41,300 nucleotides of DNA from Carex sylvatica (Eukaryota > Streptophyta > Magnoliopsida > Poales > Cyperaceae), in contig CAXKVR010000132.1 in NCBI GenBank assembly GCA_964058845.1, forward strand, positions 1 through 41,300. Direction: 5' to 3'. Within the stretch, counting starts at the first letter, position 1; each line of letters opens with the position of its first letter. Made by a program: the position numbers and the translations under genes. Below the pieces are notes generated by a model. It worked only from the letters and a program-made list of their open reading frames with translations, ran no database searches and was not told the origin of the DNA. Positions 31,138 through 41,300 of this stretch are shown piece after piece.

Positions 31138-31260
31138 GGGATACGGGTACAGGTACTGGTGTATACGGGTACACGGGTATATGGTACTCGGGTATGCGGG
31201 CACGGGCACAGGTACTGAGATATACGAGTACGGATAATCCGGTCCGGGTATAATCGAATT
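31138..31260. repeat. Degenerate (ACGGGTA)n-type repeat, second stretch
   Basis: Words TACGGGTACAGGTACTGG, ACACGGGTATATGG and CGGGCACGGGCACAGG. Same family as 29110-29340. Confidence 0.6.
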
Positions 31261-31880
31261 TTTTCTCAAAAGGACATACTTTGCCTATTTTATGCCTATA
31301 TTTGTGTACCCGTTTACCCCACCTATACTCAAACTAGGACACAGACTAGGCACAGACTGCCCGACTGGAGTATTGTCAAATGCCTAGTTACAACCGGTCC
31401 TAAGAAAGTGACAAGACTGTTGACATCCGTGTCGTGCTTTTCTCGGCCCGCAGAAGCCTTGTAAGGCCTAATGTGGCGGGGTAAGATTTGAACAACGCAT
31501 GTTTAGCTTCATGCAGCGCTATTTTAATTTTATAGTCCGTGCTCTGCATGAATGTAAAATTGCTCTGTTAAAATATTTACCCCAATGGGGCCTTCGGTCT
31601 TCGGACTTTGCATCTTTACCCCCACTGAGACCTGTACAATCTTTATTCTACACCAAAAATAATTCTGCAAAAGGATAAGATACCCTCATCAAAAATCGGA
31701 CCTCATTGACATTCGTGCCATCCAAAATTTTTCCTTAAAGAATTCAACAACATGTTGACGTGTTGTAAAATTTCTTTCCTTTCAAGGATATGCTGTTGTT
31801 GACGTGTTGTAAAGTTTCTTCCCTTTCAATGATATGCACACATCAATGTCATCATAACCGAGAATTATGGAGTTTGATGA
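31261..31880. other. Intergenic DNA
   Basis: No gene is supported. Near 31755-31835 a phrase GACGTGTTGTAAA(A/G)TTTCTT(T/C)CCTTTCAA occurs twice, a short direct duplication. Confidence 0.5.
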
Positions 31881-32264
31881 GTATAACAATAATGTCATTT
31901 TAGCCTATATAATATAAATTTTAAAACTTATTAAATTAACTTGGAACAGTTAATACAAACTGTTCAAATTAATTTACATCATGTATGATGTATTTATATA
32001 TAATTTTTTTATATTTTCGAGTTATTTTAGTATCAAATTAAGCGGTAAAAACATTGAAAAATTAATATATTAAAATTAACTTAAAAACTCACATATTTGA
32101 CCGCTTGATTTAATATTAAATAAATTCGAAAGTTATAAATTTTGTATGTAAACGCACAACTAATGAAGTAAATCGGTTTGAACAGTTTGAATTTACCGTT
32201 TGAAGTCAATTTAATAGGTTTTAGAGTTGACATTATATAGGTTGAAATGACACTGATGTTATAC
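31881..32264. mobile_element. Foldback MITE of about 384 bp
   Basis: Begins GTATAAC and ends GTTATAC. The arms pair almost throughout: ATGTCATTTTAGCCTATATAAT against its complement, AAACTGTTCAAATTAATTTAC against the complement of GTAAATCGGTTTGAACAGTTT, and TCAAATTAAGCGGT near the centre against ACCGCTTGATTTAA. No protein is encoded. Arm sequence resembles the elements at 10037 and 13538, so they form one family. Confidence 0.85.
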
Positions 32265-32384
32265 TAGCCAAACTCAGAATTGTGACTTTATTTCAAATAG
32301 ATTTATTTGTACCATCAATAAACGTGTACCATTAATGCTGAAATATCTTTTTTCATATCTAAACACAGATATTTTTTCTTGACT
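32265..32384. other. Spacer between two MITEs
   Basis: No feature is seen. Confidence 0.5.
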
Positions 32385-32392
32385 ACAAATTA

Positions 32393-32517
32393 GGGATCCG
32401 AATTTGCTGCTATTTTAAGAAAAATAACAAAATTTTGCTTTTTCATTTTTCTCTCTTTGAAAGAAAGAGAAGAGAGGAGAGAGAAGCGCGAAAAATAGCA
32501 GCAACGAATCCCATTCC
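32393..32517. mobile_element. Small hAT-type MITE with 8-bp TSD
   Basis: ACAAATTA at 32385-32392 and 32518-32525 brackets a 125-bp unit. The left arm GGGATCCG-(AA)-TTTGCTGCTATTTT pairs with the right arm AAAATAGCAGCAACGAATCCC, and the centre is a CT/GA-rich tract. The right end has five extra bases (ATTCC), so the left tip may have lost a few. An 8-bp duplication is the hAT signature. Confidence 0.65.
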
Positions 32518-32525
32518 ACAAATTA

Positions 32526-33491
32526 GTTGGGAATACTGTTAGTACAACTGTCAAACTTGAAAACTCATGTAGTATTATTTATTTCCAAATTTTTTTACAC
32601 ATTGAATGTATCCAGTATTATTTATTTACCTTCAAAGATCTTATTAACCCTTGAAACCCGTTTTCAGCAACACACTACGTATCCAAATGGGAAAAAAAAC
32701 ATTGAAATATCCAGCCCAATTGTTCAAGAATGATAAAAATGAAATAATCAGTGAACCTATAAAATACGGCCCATTAAGCAATACTTCCTAACGGAAATAA
32801 AAATAAAATGAGAACCTATACTTCCTAACGGGATTTATTAGGCTCCTATTTTCTCTTACCTGGAAAAGAGAACCTATACAAGTTCTACAATTGACTGTTC
32901 ATATTCTAGATTAGTTTTGTTGTACTTTCTGACATTAAGAAAATAAAAATAATTTTCAATTTTCTGTTCCTTGTCGTGGCAAGAATTAGTTTCTTGTTTT
33001 GTCCTTTTTCTTCTTATTGTCTCACCTACTGAAAGGTTTTAGTTTCGTCTATAACCACCTCGCTTTTCTTCTCCATTTGTTTACAATGTTTGGCAACCAA
33101 ACAGGCTCTGAAATTCAGCTTAATTTGTGAATAATTGAAATGGTCAGATCGATGATTCTAATTACAGTACTTGTTAGGTGCATATATTCATTTCATCTTT
33201 TCAAAGACAAATATTAATGAACACCAATGGTGCTTATATTCTGTAACCATCAATTTATTATTCAAATGATTTGGAGCAGAGACATGAAAACCACACATCC
33301 TCTATATATAATAATAATAATAATAATAATATATATACATATAGCAATATCCATGCATGTTATGCCGCCGACACGTGTCCACAATAGGAGGCCCGGAATT
33401 TTCTACTCGTAAATTATATAATTGTAATCACAATATAGGTAGCTTACAGAGCATTTATCAGGGCTAAATAAATATTAGTACAGATGATTAA
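32526..33491. other. 3' flank of second reductase gene
   Basis: AT-rich, with a (TAA)n microsatellite at about 33307-33332. The phrase CCTATACTTCCTAACGG(G/A) is repeated near 32780-32830. No gene is supported; the part next to 33491 is the 3' UTR of the reductase. Confidence 0.5.
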
Positions 33492-36400
33492 CTAATTCCT
33501 GGATATAATTGGAAGCAATCCTTTCTCCTGGAGACTCATGACAGTGTCATATAGACATTGCCTCACTGGTGTAAATTCAATTCCCAAATTCTTCAACCTT
33601 TGATTTGTGAATTTATAACCTATTTTTGGTGGATTCAGCTCATCCTTACACCTGCACACACACAAAAAGGACCATAGTCAATTAAAGTCGTTCATTTGAT
33701 AAAATATGAGAAAATTGTTTTCACTACGTACAGATCAGGCTGGTATATATGTAGATCAAGAGTGGTTCATATGCTTTCGTATATAAGTTGGTGTTACCGG
33801 TTTTTACTGGACTAATCATCAAAGGGTAGGTGAAAGAAAGAAATAATGTTTTCACACTAAGGGTAATTAATTAAGTAAAAGTGGACCTTAAAAAAAAATT
33901 AATTAATTAAGTAAAAGTGTACAGTCATAGTTTCATACTATAGTCGTTGAAATTCGGTACAGTGACCTATTTGCACAACCTTTATTTGGTTAGCTTTTGC
34001 ACAGATGTTGACATATTAATTGATTCATTAACAAGTTAATATATATATAAACTTAATTTGTACGCTACACTAAAATTCTATAGCTAAGAATTAGCTAATT
34101 GACAGTAAAAATATTGATAACCGGCCTGTTTCTTGAATTATAAAATTACTTGTTAGTTATAGGGTACTCAGGAAATAGCTTTGCTAGAATGCGGCACAGC
34201 TCTCCACGATGCAGAGTGCTCTCGGCGCAGATGTACCGGCCACTTGCTTCAGGTGTCTCGTAGACCTTAACATGCGCCTCTGCCACATCCTTCACATGCA
34301 CGTATGCCTGGGTTGCGTTAATATATGTCTTAGCAGAACCAGTCAGGTATTTCATTATGTGAGCTGTGCTTGCGTTAACGGTTGGTTGCATCAACGGACC
34401 GAGCACAAGAACTGGATTGACCACCACTAAATCAATCGCCCTTTCTCTTGCTGCCTCCCATGCTCCTTGCTCTGCGACGGTTTTGGCGTAGCAATACCAA
34501 TTCTGTTAAATTAATAACAAACAAATCATAGTATTTCTTAAATATAAGATTAATTACATTAAAATTGATGAATCAAGTATAAAATTAATATTTCTACTTG
34601 AGAAATATAGACAGACATGATGTATAATATAGAAACCTTGGTGTTCTTGCAGTACTCGAGGTCGCTCCAGCAGTTCTCGTCAACGGGCACATCCAGGCTG
34701 CGATGAGGGTTCATATAGACAGTTCCAATAGAGGAGGTGAATATGACACGCTTCACACCAGCATCAGCTGCCACATTTATCACATTTCTTGTGCCCTTCA
34801 CTGCTGGTTCTATCATCAGCTCCTGCATGTGGAAGGGGCATCCTTTGGCATATTAGTATCTTTTTACTATATATATCTTATATTTTTATTATTACATAGG
34901 TGCACATTTATCGAACCATTATTGATTTTTTTATAGTCTCGACAATCCAACATGAGCCATAGCTAGCTAATAAATCATCTGTTGACTGTTGCACGCGCGC
35001 ATGGCTCTGAGTTTATTTAAATGTTGCATCGTCTTAAATGAATCCACTGAATGTTGTGGACAGTTACATATCATAATTTTTTAAATTTTAATCGAAAACA
35101 TTGATTTAGTCTTCCTCAAAATTTATCAGTGCCAATTAAGTTTTTAATGTATTTAGTTCTTTGTGTACAGTATTGCAGAATCAGAAGATGAATGCACAAA
35201 AATTAATTTACTGAAATGAAATTTATCTGTTTATTTCATGGGATCTTAATTTTCAAACTTTGCATGGACGTGTAGTTCACGTAAGAAAAAGAAAAAAAAA
35301 AAAATCAATGAATCTATTTAATCCTTTAAATTTTAAATTCAAATATTAATAAAAAAAATGTATATTGATATTTTGTTGCATCAAAATTTATGGCACTGAA
35401 TCTCCTCTTCAATTATTGACTAAACCTACTCCTCATGATTCCATTTTTTTTTTTATATCAACATGCATGTTTTGGAATTTGGAGCATGAGTAAGATAGAG
35501 AGCTACTCTCTAATTTATACGTTATATATTTTTTTTATTCCCTCCCCATTTAAGGCACGACCTGAAAAACATTTGACTTTTTGTTTCCTTCTGCGACCAA
35601 AACCATTTGCCATATATGAACTTTTCTATTTGAATATTTATTGTAAATGCAGTGGTTAATGCTACTCTCAAATGAGCAGCATTCCTTCCAAGTGAAGTTT
35701 TCATAGGCCATGCATGCAAGCACAAAGTAATTCTCCATTAATACAGCTCGACCAATATTTTAAATTTCACATGCAACAACAAAATTTAGCAAGCCCAGCA
35801 GGTTAGCACAGTAATAATTAATTAACATGCGTTCAATAAAACATAAGGATTCAAACCTTTATTCATCAGTTGAAACAGGAAGACAGAATATATATGCATG
35901 TAAAATAAAACCTTACAGGATCATCCGTAACTGGAGAAGCAGTGTGGAAAACTCCTTCACACCCATCAAATGCTGCTCTCAGACTTTCAGGATCTAACAG
36001 ATCAGCCTGGAAGAGCACAAGCCTATCACTCGCACCGATGAGCGATCTCAAGTGCGCATTCTTGTCATCATCTGCAAACAATCAAAAGCAGCTGGAGGTC
36101 AATTATGAACATGACAATACACTAATTTTTTTGTCATAAGATAATTTATTTGATAGGAGGATATTACGGCCCTGCCAAGTATGTTTTCTGTGAGTAATTC
36201 TAGTGCCTATATATCAACTCTTATAATATATCCATCTATCTTTGATATATATATAATATTGTCCAAGAGGAGGGTTCAAATGCATCATCATTTTGGTGTT
36301 CCAATATGCACCACGTCCTTTATCTTTATTTTCAAAGTCCGAACAGTCAATCCGAACAGCTCAACATGATCTTTATAATAAAATATGCTTGGAGACCAAA

Positions 36401-36925
36401 TTTTATATTTTTTAGAATTTTTTTACTATTTTTTAGATAGATACAATCCAAATGAAAAATTAAAATTTGTAACCTTGTACTTTATTAGTTAGAAAGAGCA
36501 TGCATGTATTACTTAAATATATGATTACGTTCAAACTAATTTTTCTATCAATCAAACAAGTTAAAAATTTATAATCTTATAGCATTAATTAGTATATATA
36601 TATATGACAAAAAAAAATTTCCAATTTGAAAAAATTGAAACACTCTTATGTTCAAAGATGGATGAAATATAATTCAACTTATATATATAAATTTCATAAT
36701 TTCTTCGAATGATACATTAAAATAATTAAATAAAATGATATATGATACCGCAGTTACTCTTGTGGAATTTAACTGACCAGGTTTACGGACAGTGCCCTTG
36801 ACAGTGTAGCCCCTTTCAAGGAGGCGTTTGACTAGCCATGACGCGATGAATCCAGCTGCTCCGGTTACGCACACTGTGCGACCAAAACCAGCTGGTAGGT
36901 CGGCGGTAATTTTCTCAATTGGCAT
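33492..36925 (-). CDS. CCR: Cinnamoyl-CoA reductase, five exons (copy 2), NWYCYAK variant
   Basis: Same reaction and family as the gene at 13952. Exons in reading order: 36925-36778, 36071-35917, 34822-34637, 34502-34150, 33651-33492; total 1002 nt, 333 aa, all GT-AG. Exons 2, 3 and 4 have exactly the lengths of copy 1 (155, 186, 353), proving common descent. Motifs are [18 protein letters not shown] (R(x)5K), [50 protein letters not shown] and [14 protein letters not shown]. The signature at the start of exon 4 reads NWYCYAK: catalytic Tyr and Lys stay, but the conserved Gly is Ala (GCC). No stop or frameshift is seen. The introns are larger (intron 3 about 1.1 kb). The gene is probably expressed; altered activity or substrate preference is possible but unproven. 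Confidence 0.92.
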
Positions 36926-37027
36926 TTTGCAAAAGTGTGTGCTAATGAGTTTGTTGAGAGGGTGTGGATACTGTGGAGAGATAGAAACAGAGGTTGATGC
37001 GAAGACAAAGTGGTTGCTAGGACAGTC

Positions 37028-37035
37028 TATTTATA
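37028..37035 (-). promoter_or_regulatory. TATA box of second reductase gene
   Basis: TATAAATA on the minus strand, about 103 bp upstream of the ATG at 36925. Confidence 0.65.
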
Positions 37036-37077
37036 AAGACAGGATCTTAATAAAAGGGATTTTTCAAGTATAGGCAC

Positions 37078-37084
37078 GGTAGGT
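37078..37084 (-). promoter_or_regulatory. AC element (ACCTACC) upstream of second reductase gene
   Basis: Minus strand ACCTACC, 43 bp before the TATA box. This is the exact AC-I sequence, the R2R3-MYB site known to drive vascular expression of phenylpropanoid genes. A 7-mer can occur by chance, but the position in a core promoter of a lignin gene supports it. Confidence 0.55.
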
Positions 37085-37595
37085 AAACATAATTAGATAA
37101 GTGGAATACCTATGGTGACAAGGTATTTTGTTTCTCCAGTACCTATTGCACTGGAGAGACTGGAGTTAGTTGTTCTTTGTTCTAATTTCTATAGGCTATG
37201 GGGATTTTCTTCAAATTGAAGTAATAGCAATTTCTTTTATATATATTTAACCAAATTACGCTAACTTATTTAAGTTTAACGAACTAAATTTTTGAATTAT
37301 GAGGGTCAAACACAATGTGGTGGTTAATTATATAAAATTTTATATTGAGAATAACATTAATTTACAATATCAATAACATTTTACTCTAAATTATATAAAA
37401 AACTATATACATGACCGTCTAATTTATATTGACCGTCTAATTTATGTGATCCAATATTAAAGAATATGTGATTCGAACTATGTGTTTCAATATTAAATAG
37501 CGGTCTATGTATGATTTTCACTTTTTATGAGATTTTATCAAATATTTAAATATCATTTATCGCATCATAGCAGAACAACTAAAAAAAACAACGCT
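37085..37595. other. Distal promoter / intergenic DNA
   Basis: AT-rich, with a short repeated phrase GACCGTCTAATTTAT (about 37413 and 37431). No gene is seen. Confidence 0.5.
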
Positions 37596-37609
37596 ATTGT
37601 CATAGCATG
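37596..37609. repeat. LINE target-site duplication, left copy
   Basis: ATTGTCATAGCATG matches ATTGCCATAGCATG at 41258-41271 in 13 of 14 bases. Confidence 0.88.
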
Positions 37610-37869
37610 TTTTTTTTTTTTAGAAAAAATATGAGTCGAGCCCACATTTGATTTCATTAATAATGAATAAGATACAAGAGTTTTGTATGCAAGTAAATTA
37701 AATATAAATGTAAAGTAAATGAATAGTAAGTGAGAACGCTCAAACAGCTGAGCATAAAATAAACCAAAAACCTTGAAAAGCAAAATTGAAAAGCTCAGAC
37801 AACTGAGCATTAAACATAAAGTGTAAAATAAAAAACATATGAAAACTTGAGAAATTGACTGATGCTCCT

Positions 37870-38900
37870 GAGAATTTTAAACTCCTCTGATTGGCTAGCT
37901 CCAATCTTTCTTGTTTGCATCAGTACATCTTCTCACATGATATTCCTTCATCCCTGTACATCACATTCGTACCAGTATCGGTACCGATATCATTACTGAT
38001 CCTGTTACCAACTAATGGCTGTGTCAAATGCCCTTCCCCTGCTCTCCCTGGATCCATACCGCGAATGTTACCAGTACCGGTACCAGTAGCGTGGTTTGCC
38101 ATGTGAGAACCTGTCATACCTCTATGTGGTTGTGCCATACTCTTATGAAGATGCAGATGCCATGTTATTTCCTCCATCAGTTCCTCTACTCTTGCAGGCA
38201 TTTGTGAAAGAGCGAGCACTCCTTTCTCAACGACAGAGATCCGGGAGGGCGGAGCAAATCGCAATAGAAGGAAAAGGCTGGGTTTAAAATGCAAAGATTG
38301 CCAAACTCTTCTTGTCAGTGAGTAGAGATCCACCTTCTTCTTCTTTTTTTTTTTTTTTAAATTGCGCATTGTTCTTCTCAGAACACTGCATATCATGTGT
38401 TGCTGCTCCTATCTTCACTTAACTCTCTTCTTCAATTGTCTTATCAGTTACCGAATTTCTTACATGTCTTTGTACCATGAACCAAATTTGGTATCAGTAT
38501 CCTCGTTGTCATACCAGTATCCCCCATCTCCATTCTTCTGAATTGCTAATTTCCTGAATTCTCCCCTGTTCTCGTACCAATATGGCAACTGTCGCACCAG
38601 TATCCCACTCTTCTTTGAAAATCTACACTATCTTCTCTATTTTGGCATCGAGCTCTTGAAATTTTTGTATTCTTTTCTTTTCCTTTACCAGCATCTATAT
38701 TACCCTATCAATCATACATGATAAATATCCAGTGAGTGAATTTTGACCCTACTTCCTCTTTGTCCCTTCGGTAATATTTTACAGTAATGTTGTCTCCCTT
38801 GTCAGGGCTGTTGGTATCGCGCCTCCGTACCAGTCTAGTCGTGAAACTTTTTCTTGTCAGTGTGATGTTCCGAGATTGGAAAACATATGCAGAGATGTAA
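37870..38900. other. Unassigned stretch within the LINE 3' region
   Basis: Contains a 158-codon minus-strand frame (37920-38396) with a helical segment VVEKGVLALSQMPARVEELM, then a Gly/Thr-rich tract (ATGTGTGN), and an internal poly(A) of the minus strand near 38344-38359. TACCAGTA words recur across 37970-38610. It could be a long LINE 3' UTR, a transduced flank, or a nested gag-like fragment; I cannot decide. Confidence 0.35.
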
Positions 38901-38918
38901 GTCATTGTTCTTATTTTA

Positions 38919-41250
38919 TCAATGGAGATAGTTCCATTGATCTTGAACTTCTGTAATTAACTCGTGCAGCTCCTTAGAGTGATCTCTAAAAATTCTAGCA
39001 CAACGCTCTCTCCAGTATATGAACATAGCCAATGTTATCACTTCTTTTGATTTATAATCCCCATTTTTCTGCACAATCCAATGATGCGCTCCTTCTTCAT
39101 TTAATTCTCTCTGCCAATTTCTTGCTGGTAATCGGAATGTGACAGAAAGGTTTCTGTATACTGCCAATGAAAAGGGACACTCAGAAAATAAATGTCTGAT
39201 TGATTCGTCATTAGCTCAGCATAACACACACATACTCGATAAACTCCATCTTTTTTTTTGCAAGTTTTCTACCGTCAATATGTTTTCATAATATGACAGC
39301 CAAGTAAACACCTTTATTCTTGGAGGCACTTTCATTTTTCAGATTTTGTGAATCAATACTGTGTTATTTGCTTCCCCTTTTAATTCTTGGTACATGGTCT
39401 AAACCGAGAATATTTTAGTGCTTGTTAGAGACCATTGGACCTCATCTTGTGCCATTGATAAAGGATGATGATTTACTAGTAAATTCTGTAATTGCTTAAG
39501 CTGTGCCAATATTGCCCTTTGCTGTGTTGTTCCAGAAATGATGCAAAGATTTGTGAAATTTTGTCGGAATGCATGTTGAACTGATAAGTTTATATCTATA
39601 GCTTTGTCATACAGTAGTGATAATTCTTTATATAGAAAACCAAGGCCTCAATTGTGTTCCCATAATTTTATCCTTTCTCCATTCCCTACTATTGTTACCA
39701 TGAAGCTTTCACAAAGGCTATGTGTTAATTTGAGTGTTTGTTTAAAAAACTTGCAATCCGGCAATTCGTTTGGCCTTTCCATCTCAAATGCATCTATGAA
39801 AATTGACTTCCATAATCTTGCTTCGGGTTTAACCCAATACTAGTACCATTTTGTAAGAAGTGCTTCGTTAAAAATCTTTAAGTCAATTATTCCCAAACCT
39901 CCAAGTCTCTTTGGGGTGCATACTAATTTCCAATTTGCTAATGGTATTCCCCTCTCATCACTTGAATTCTTTTTCCAAAGAAATTTCCTTCTTGTCTTAT
40001 CTATTTCCTGAATTACCCAAACTGGTAATTTGAAAACCGACATAAAATACGTCGGAATGGAAGACAAGACCACATTAATTAAAACCAATCTCTCTGCTAT
40101 TGACAAGTGACTTGCAGCCCAACCTTGAAGCCTACTGTTGATTTTTTGAAGAAGTGGAATGAAAGCTGTTTTTGGAAGTGAGTTATCAGACAACGACAAT
40201 CCGAGGTAGTTAAAAGGAAAGCATCCTTTCTTGCAACCCAACATATCTGTTAGTTGTTGTATAAGATGAGAGTTATCAGTGGTTACTAGCAATTCAGATT
40301 TCTCCATACTTACTGCTAAGCCCGAAATTTGCCTAAAGACTAGGAATAAGATTTTCAAAGCTTGTGCCTATCTCAATTCGGGTTTCATAAAAAATAATGA
40401 GTCATCTGCGTATAATAAACAAGGTCTCATCTCTAAGAAAGGCAGTTGCCACTGTCCACATTGCACTAGCTTGGCCAATCATCTTGGAATGAAATCCATT
40501 GCCAATATAAACAAAAGGGGAGACAACAGATCTCCTTGACGTACTCCTCTTCTTAATTGTATCTTCTTGCCCAATAATCCATTGATAATTATTTGTGAGC
40601 TTCCTCTGAATACACAATTTATTATCCAATGGATCCATTTTGATGGAAATCCAAGCCCTTCCAAGACCTTAATCACGAATTTTTAGTTGACCATATCAAA
40701 TGCCTTGTGAATATCTGCCTTGAACAAGGCAATTGGGATTTTTTTCTCCTTTGCAATTTGAATCACTTGTTGCGCATAAAGAAACCCTTCAGTGATTTGT
40801 CGTCCTTTCACAAAACCTGTTTGATTGTCTTTGACCAAATGTTCTACATGAGGTTGAAATCTGTTAGCCAAGATCTTTGAAACTAATTTATGTATATCAT
40901 GTAGCAGATAGGTCTAAAGTCCTGTAGCTTTCTTGCTTCTTTTTTGGGAATTAACATTATATAGGATGTGTTAAGTGGATTCAGGTTTAATCTTTTTTCT
41001 AAAGCTTCATTAACCACCTTGTGTATGTCAGAAATTAATATGTCACTGAATTCCTTATAAAACTCTCCCGTGAAGTTATCTGGACCAGGGTTTTTATTTG
41101 ACGGCCAATCATTGATCACTGTATTAACTTCTTCAACTGTTACTCCAATTTATGTGCGGCGTCTCATCAGATTCACCTCCCATCAATTTGACGTAGAAGT
41201 CCCAAAATATTTGTGCTTTCATTGCTTGTGTTCTATGGAGCTGCCCCTCA
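38919..41250 (-). pseudogene. LINE ORF2 remnant: reverse transcriptase and zf-RVT domain
   Basis: Minus-strand blocks in order: NPGPDNFTGEFYKEF and MLIPKKEARKLQDFRPI (40883-41119), QTGFVKGRQITEGFLYAQQ and ALFKADIHKAFDMVN (40683-40871), RRGVRQGDLLSPLLFILAMD (40479-40676), and the catalytic YADD at 40401-40412. After these come LAVSMEKSELL, FNYLGLSL and the thumb region (39840-40358), and a zinc-binding RVT-like tail with ESIRHLFSECPFS (about 39165-39215), followed by a final block to 38919. The blocks lie in different frames with stops between, so several indels have broken it. It would have copied LINE RNA at the target nick. No RNase H domain is seen. Confidence 0.92.
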
Positions 41251-41257
41251 TGCTTAC

Positions 41258-41271
41258 ATTGCCATAGCATG
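41258..41271. repeat. LINE target-site duplication, right copy
   Basis: ATTGCCATAGCATG, partner of 37596-37609. The single difference is C versus T. Confidence 0.88.
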
Positions 41272-41300
41272 TTATATAGCGCTATTTAGAACTCTGAATT

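Larger units (their letters stand above)
37610..41257 (-). mobile_element. 5'-truncated L1-type LINE with poly(A) tail
   Basis: On the minus strand it begins at 41257 inside ORF2, just before the reverse transcriptase domain, and ends at a poly(A) of 12 (poly-T 37610-37621). A 14-bp duplication with one mismatch flanks it. The 3' end reads CTTGTATCTTATTCATTATT, then AATGAAATCAAATGTGGGCT, before the tail, a usual form for plant LINEs. There is no ORF1 or endonuclease, as expected for target-primed reverse transcription that stopped early. The part between the last domain and the tail (37870-38900) is unusually long and may contain other material. Confidence 0.9.

Overview
This is nuclear DNA from a flowering plant, probably a dicot. 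It is AT-rich, has long intergenic spaces, carries intron-containing genes with GT-AG boundaries, and is full of nested transposable elements. Three genes look intact. All other protein-like sequence is transposon-derived, broken, or of unknown or possibly viral origin.

Layout: 1-4700 is intergenic. It holds a candidate non-autonomous Mutator-like element with long terminal inverted repeats (about 332-1797), a probable LTR fragment dense in AACGTT motifs (about 2040-3000) and a hairpin repeat. 4776-8476 (+) is a nine-exon alpha-SNAP gene (membrane fusion, NSF adaptor) that reads through without a break. 9410-10000 is a compositionally foreign patch with two small ORFs overlapping at ATGA and two short internal duplications; its origin is unresolved and may be viral. 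10037-10376 is a foldback MITE. 11640-12915 (-) is a broken 5' end of a second Mutator-like transposon.

13952-15575 (+) and 33492-36925 (-) are two five-exon cinnamoyl-CoA reductase genes. They face each other and the three internal exons of one match the other in length exactly. They are an inverted duplicate pair for a lignin/phenylpropanoid enzyme. Between them sit a SINE with an 11-bp target duplication, a RING-H2 remnant, several MITEs, and a 10.6-kb Mutator-like element (17127-27725). That element has long TIRs and a perfect 9-bp target duplication, TATCATCCA.

The Mutator-like element carries a decayed MURA-type transposase (+) and, converging on it, a decayed multi-exon plant mobile domain (PMD) gene (-). 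PMD thus occupies the position of a second gene beside the transposase. A 1422-bp solo LTR with a 5-bp target duplication splits the transposase DNA-binding domain. At least four in-frame stops in the transposase and one in the PMD gene are all of the kind made by C-to-T or G-to-A change, as expected for methylated transposon DNA.

37610-41257 (-) is a 5'-truncated L1-type LINE with its poly(A) tail and a 14-bp target duplication (one mismatch), carrying a frameshifted reverse transcriptase.

The intact genes are unrelated in function. The strongest unusual items are the transposase+PMD Mutator element, the Gly-to-Ala change in the NWYCYGK signature of the second reductase together with its promoter AC element, and the unidentified overlapping-ORF patch at 9410-10000.
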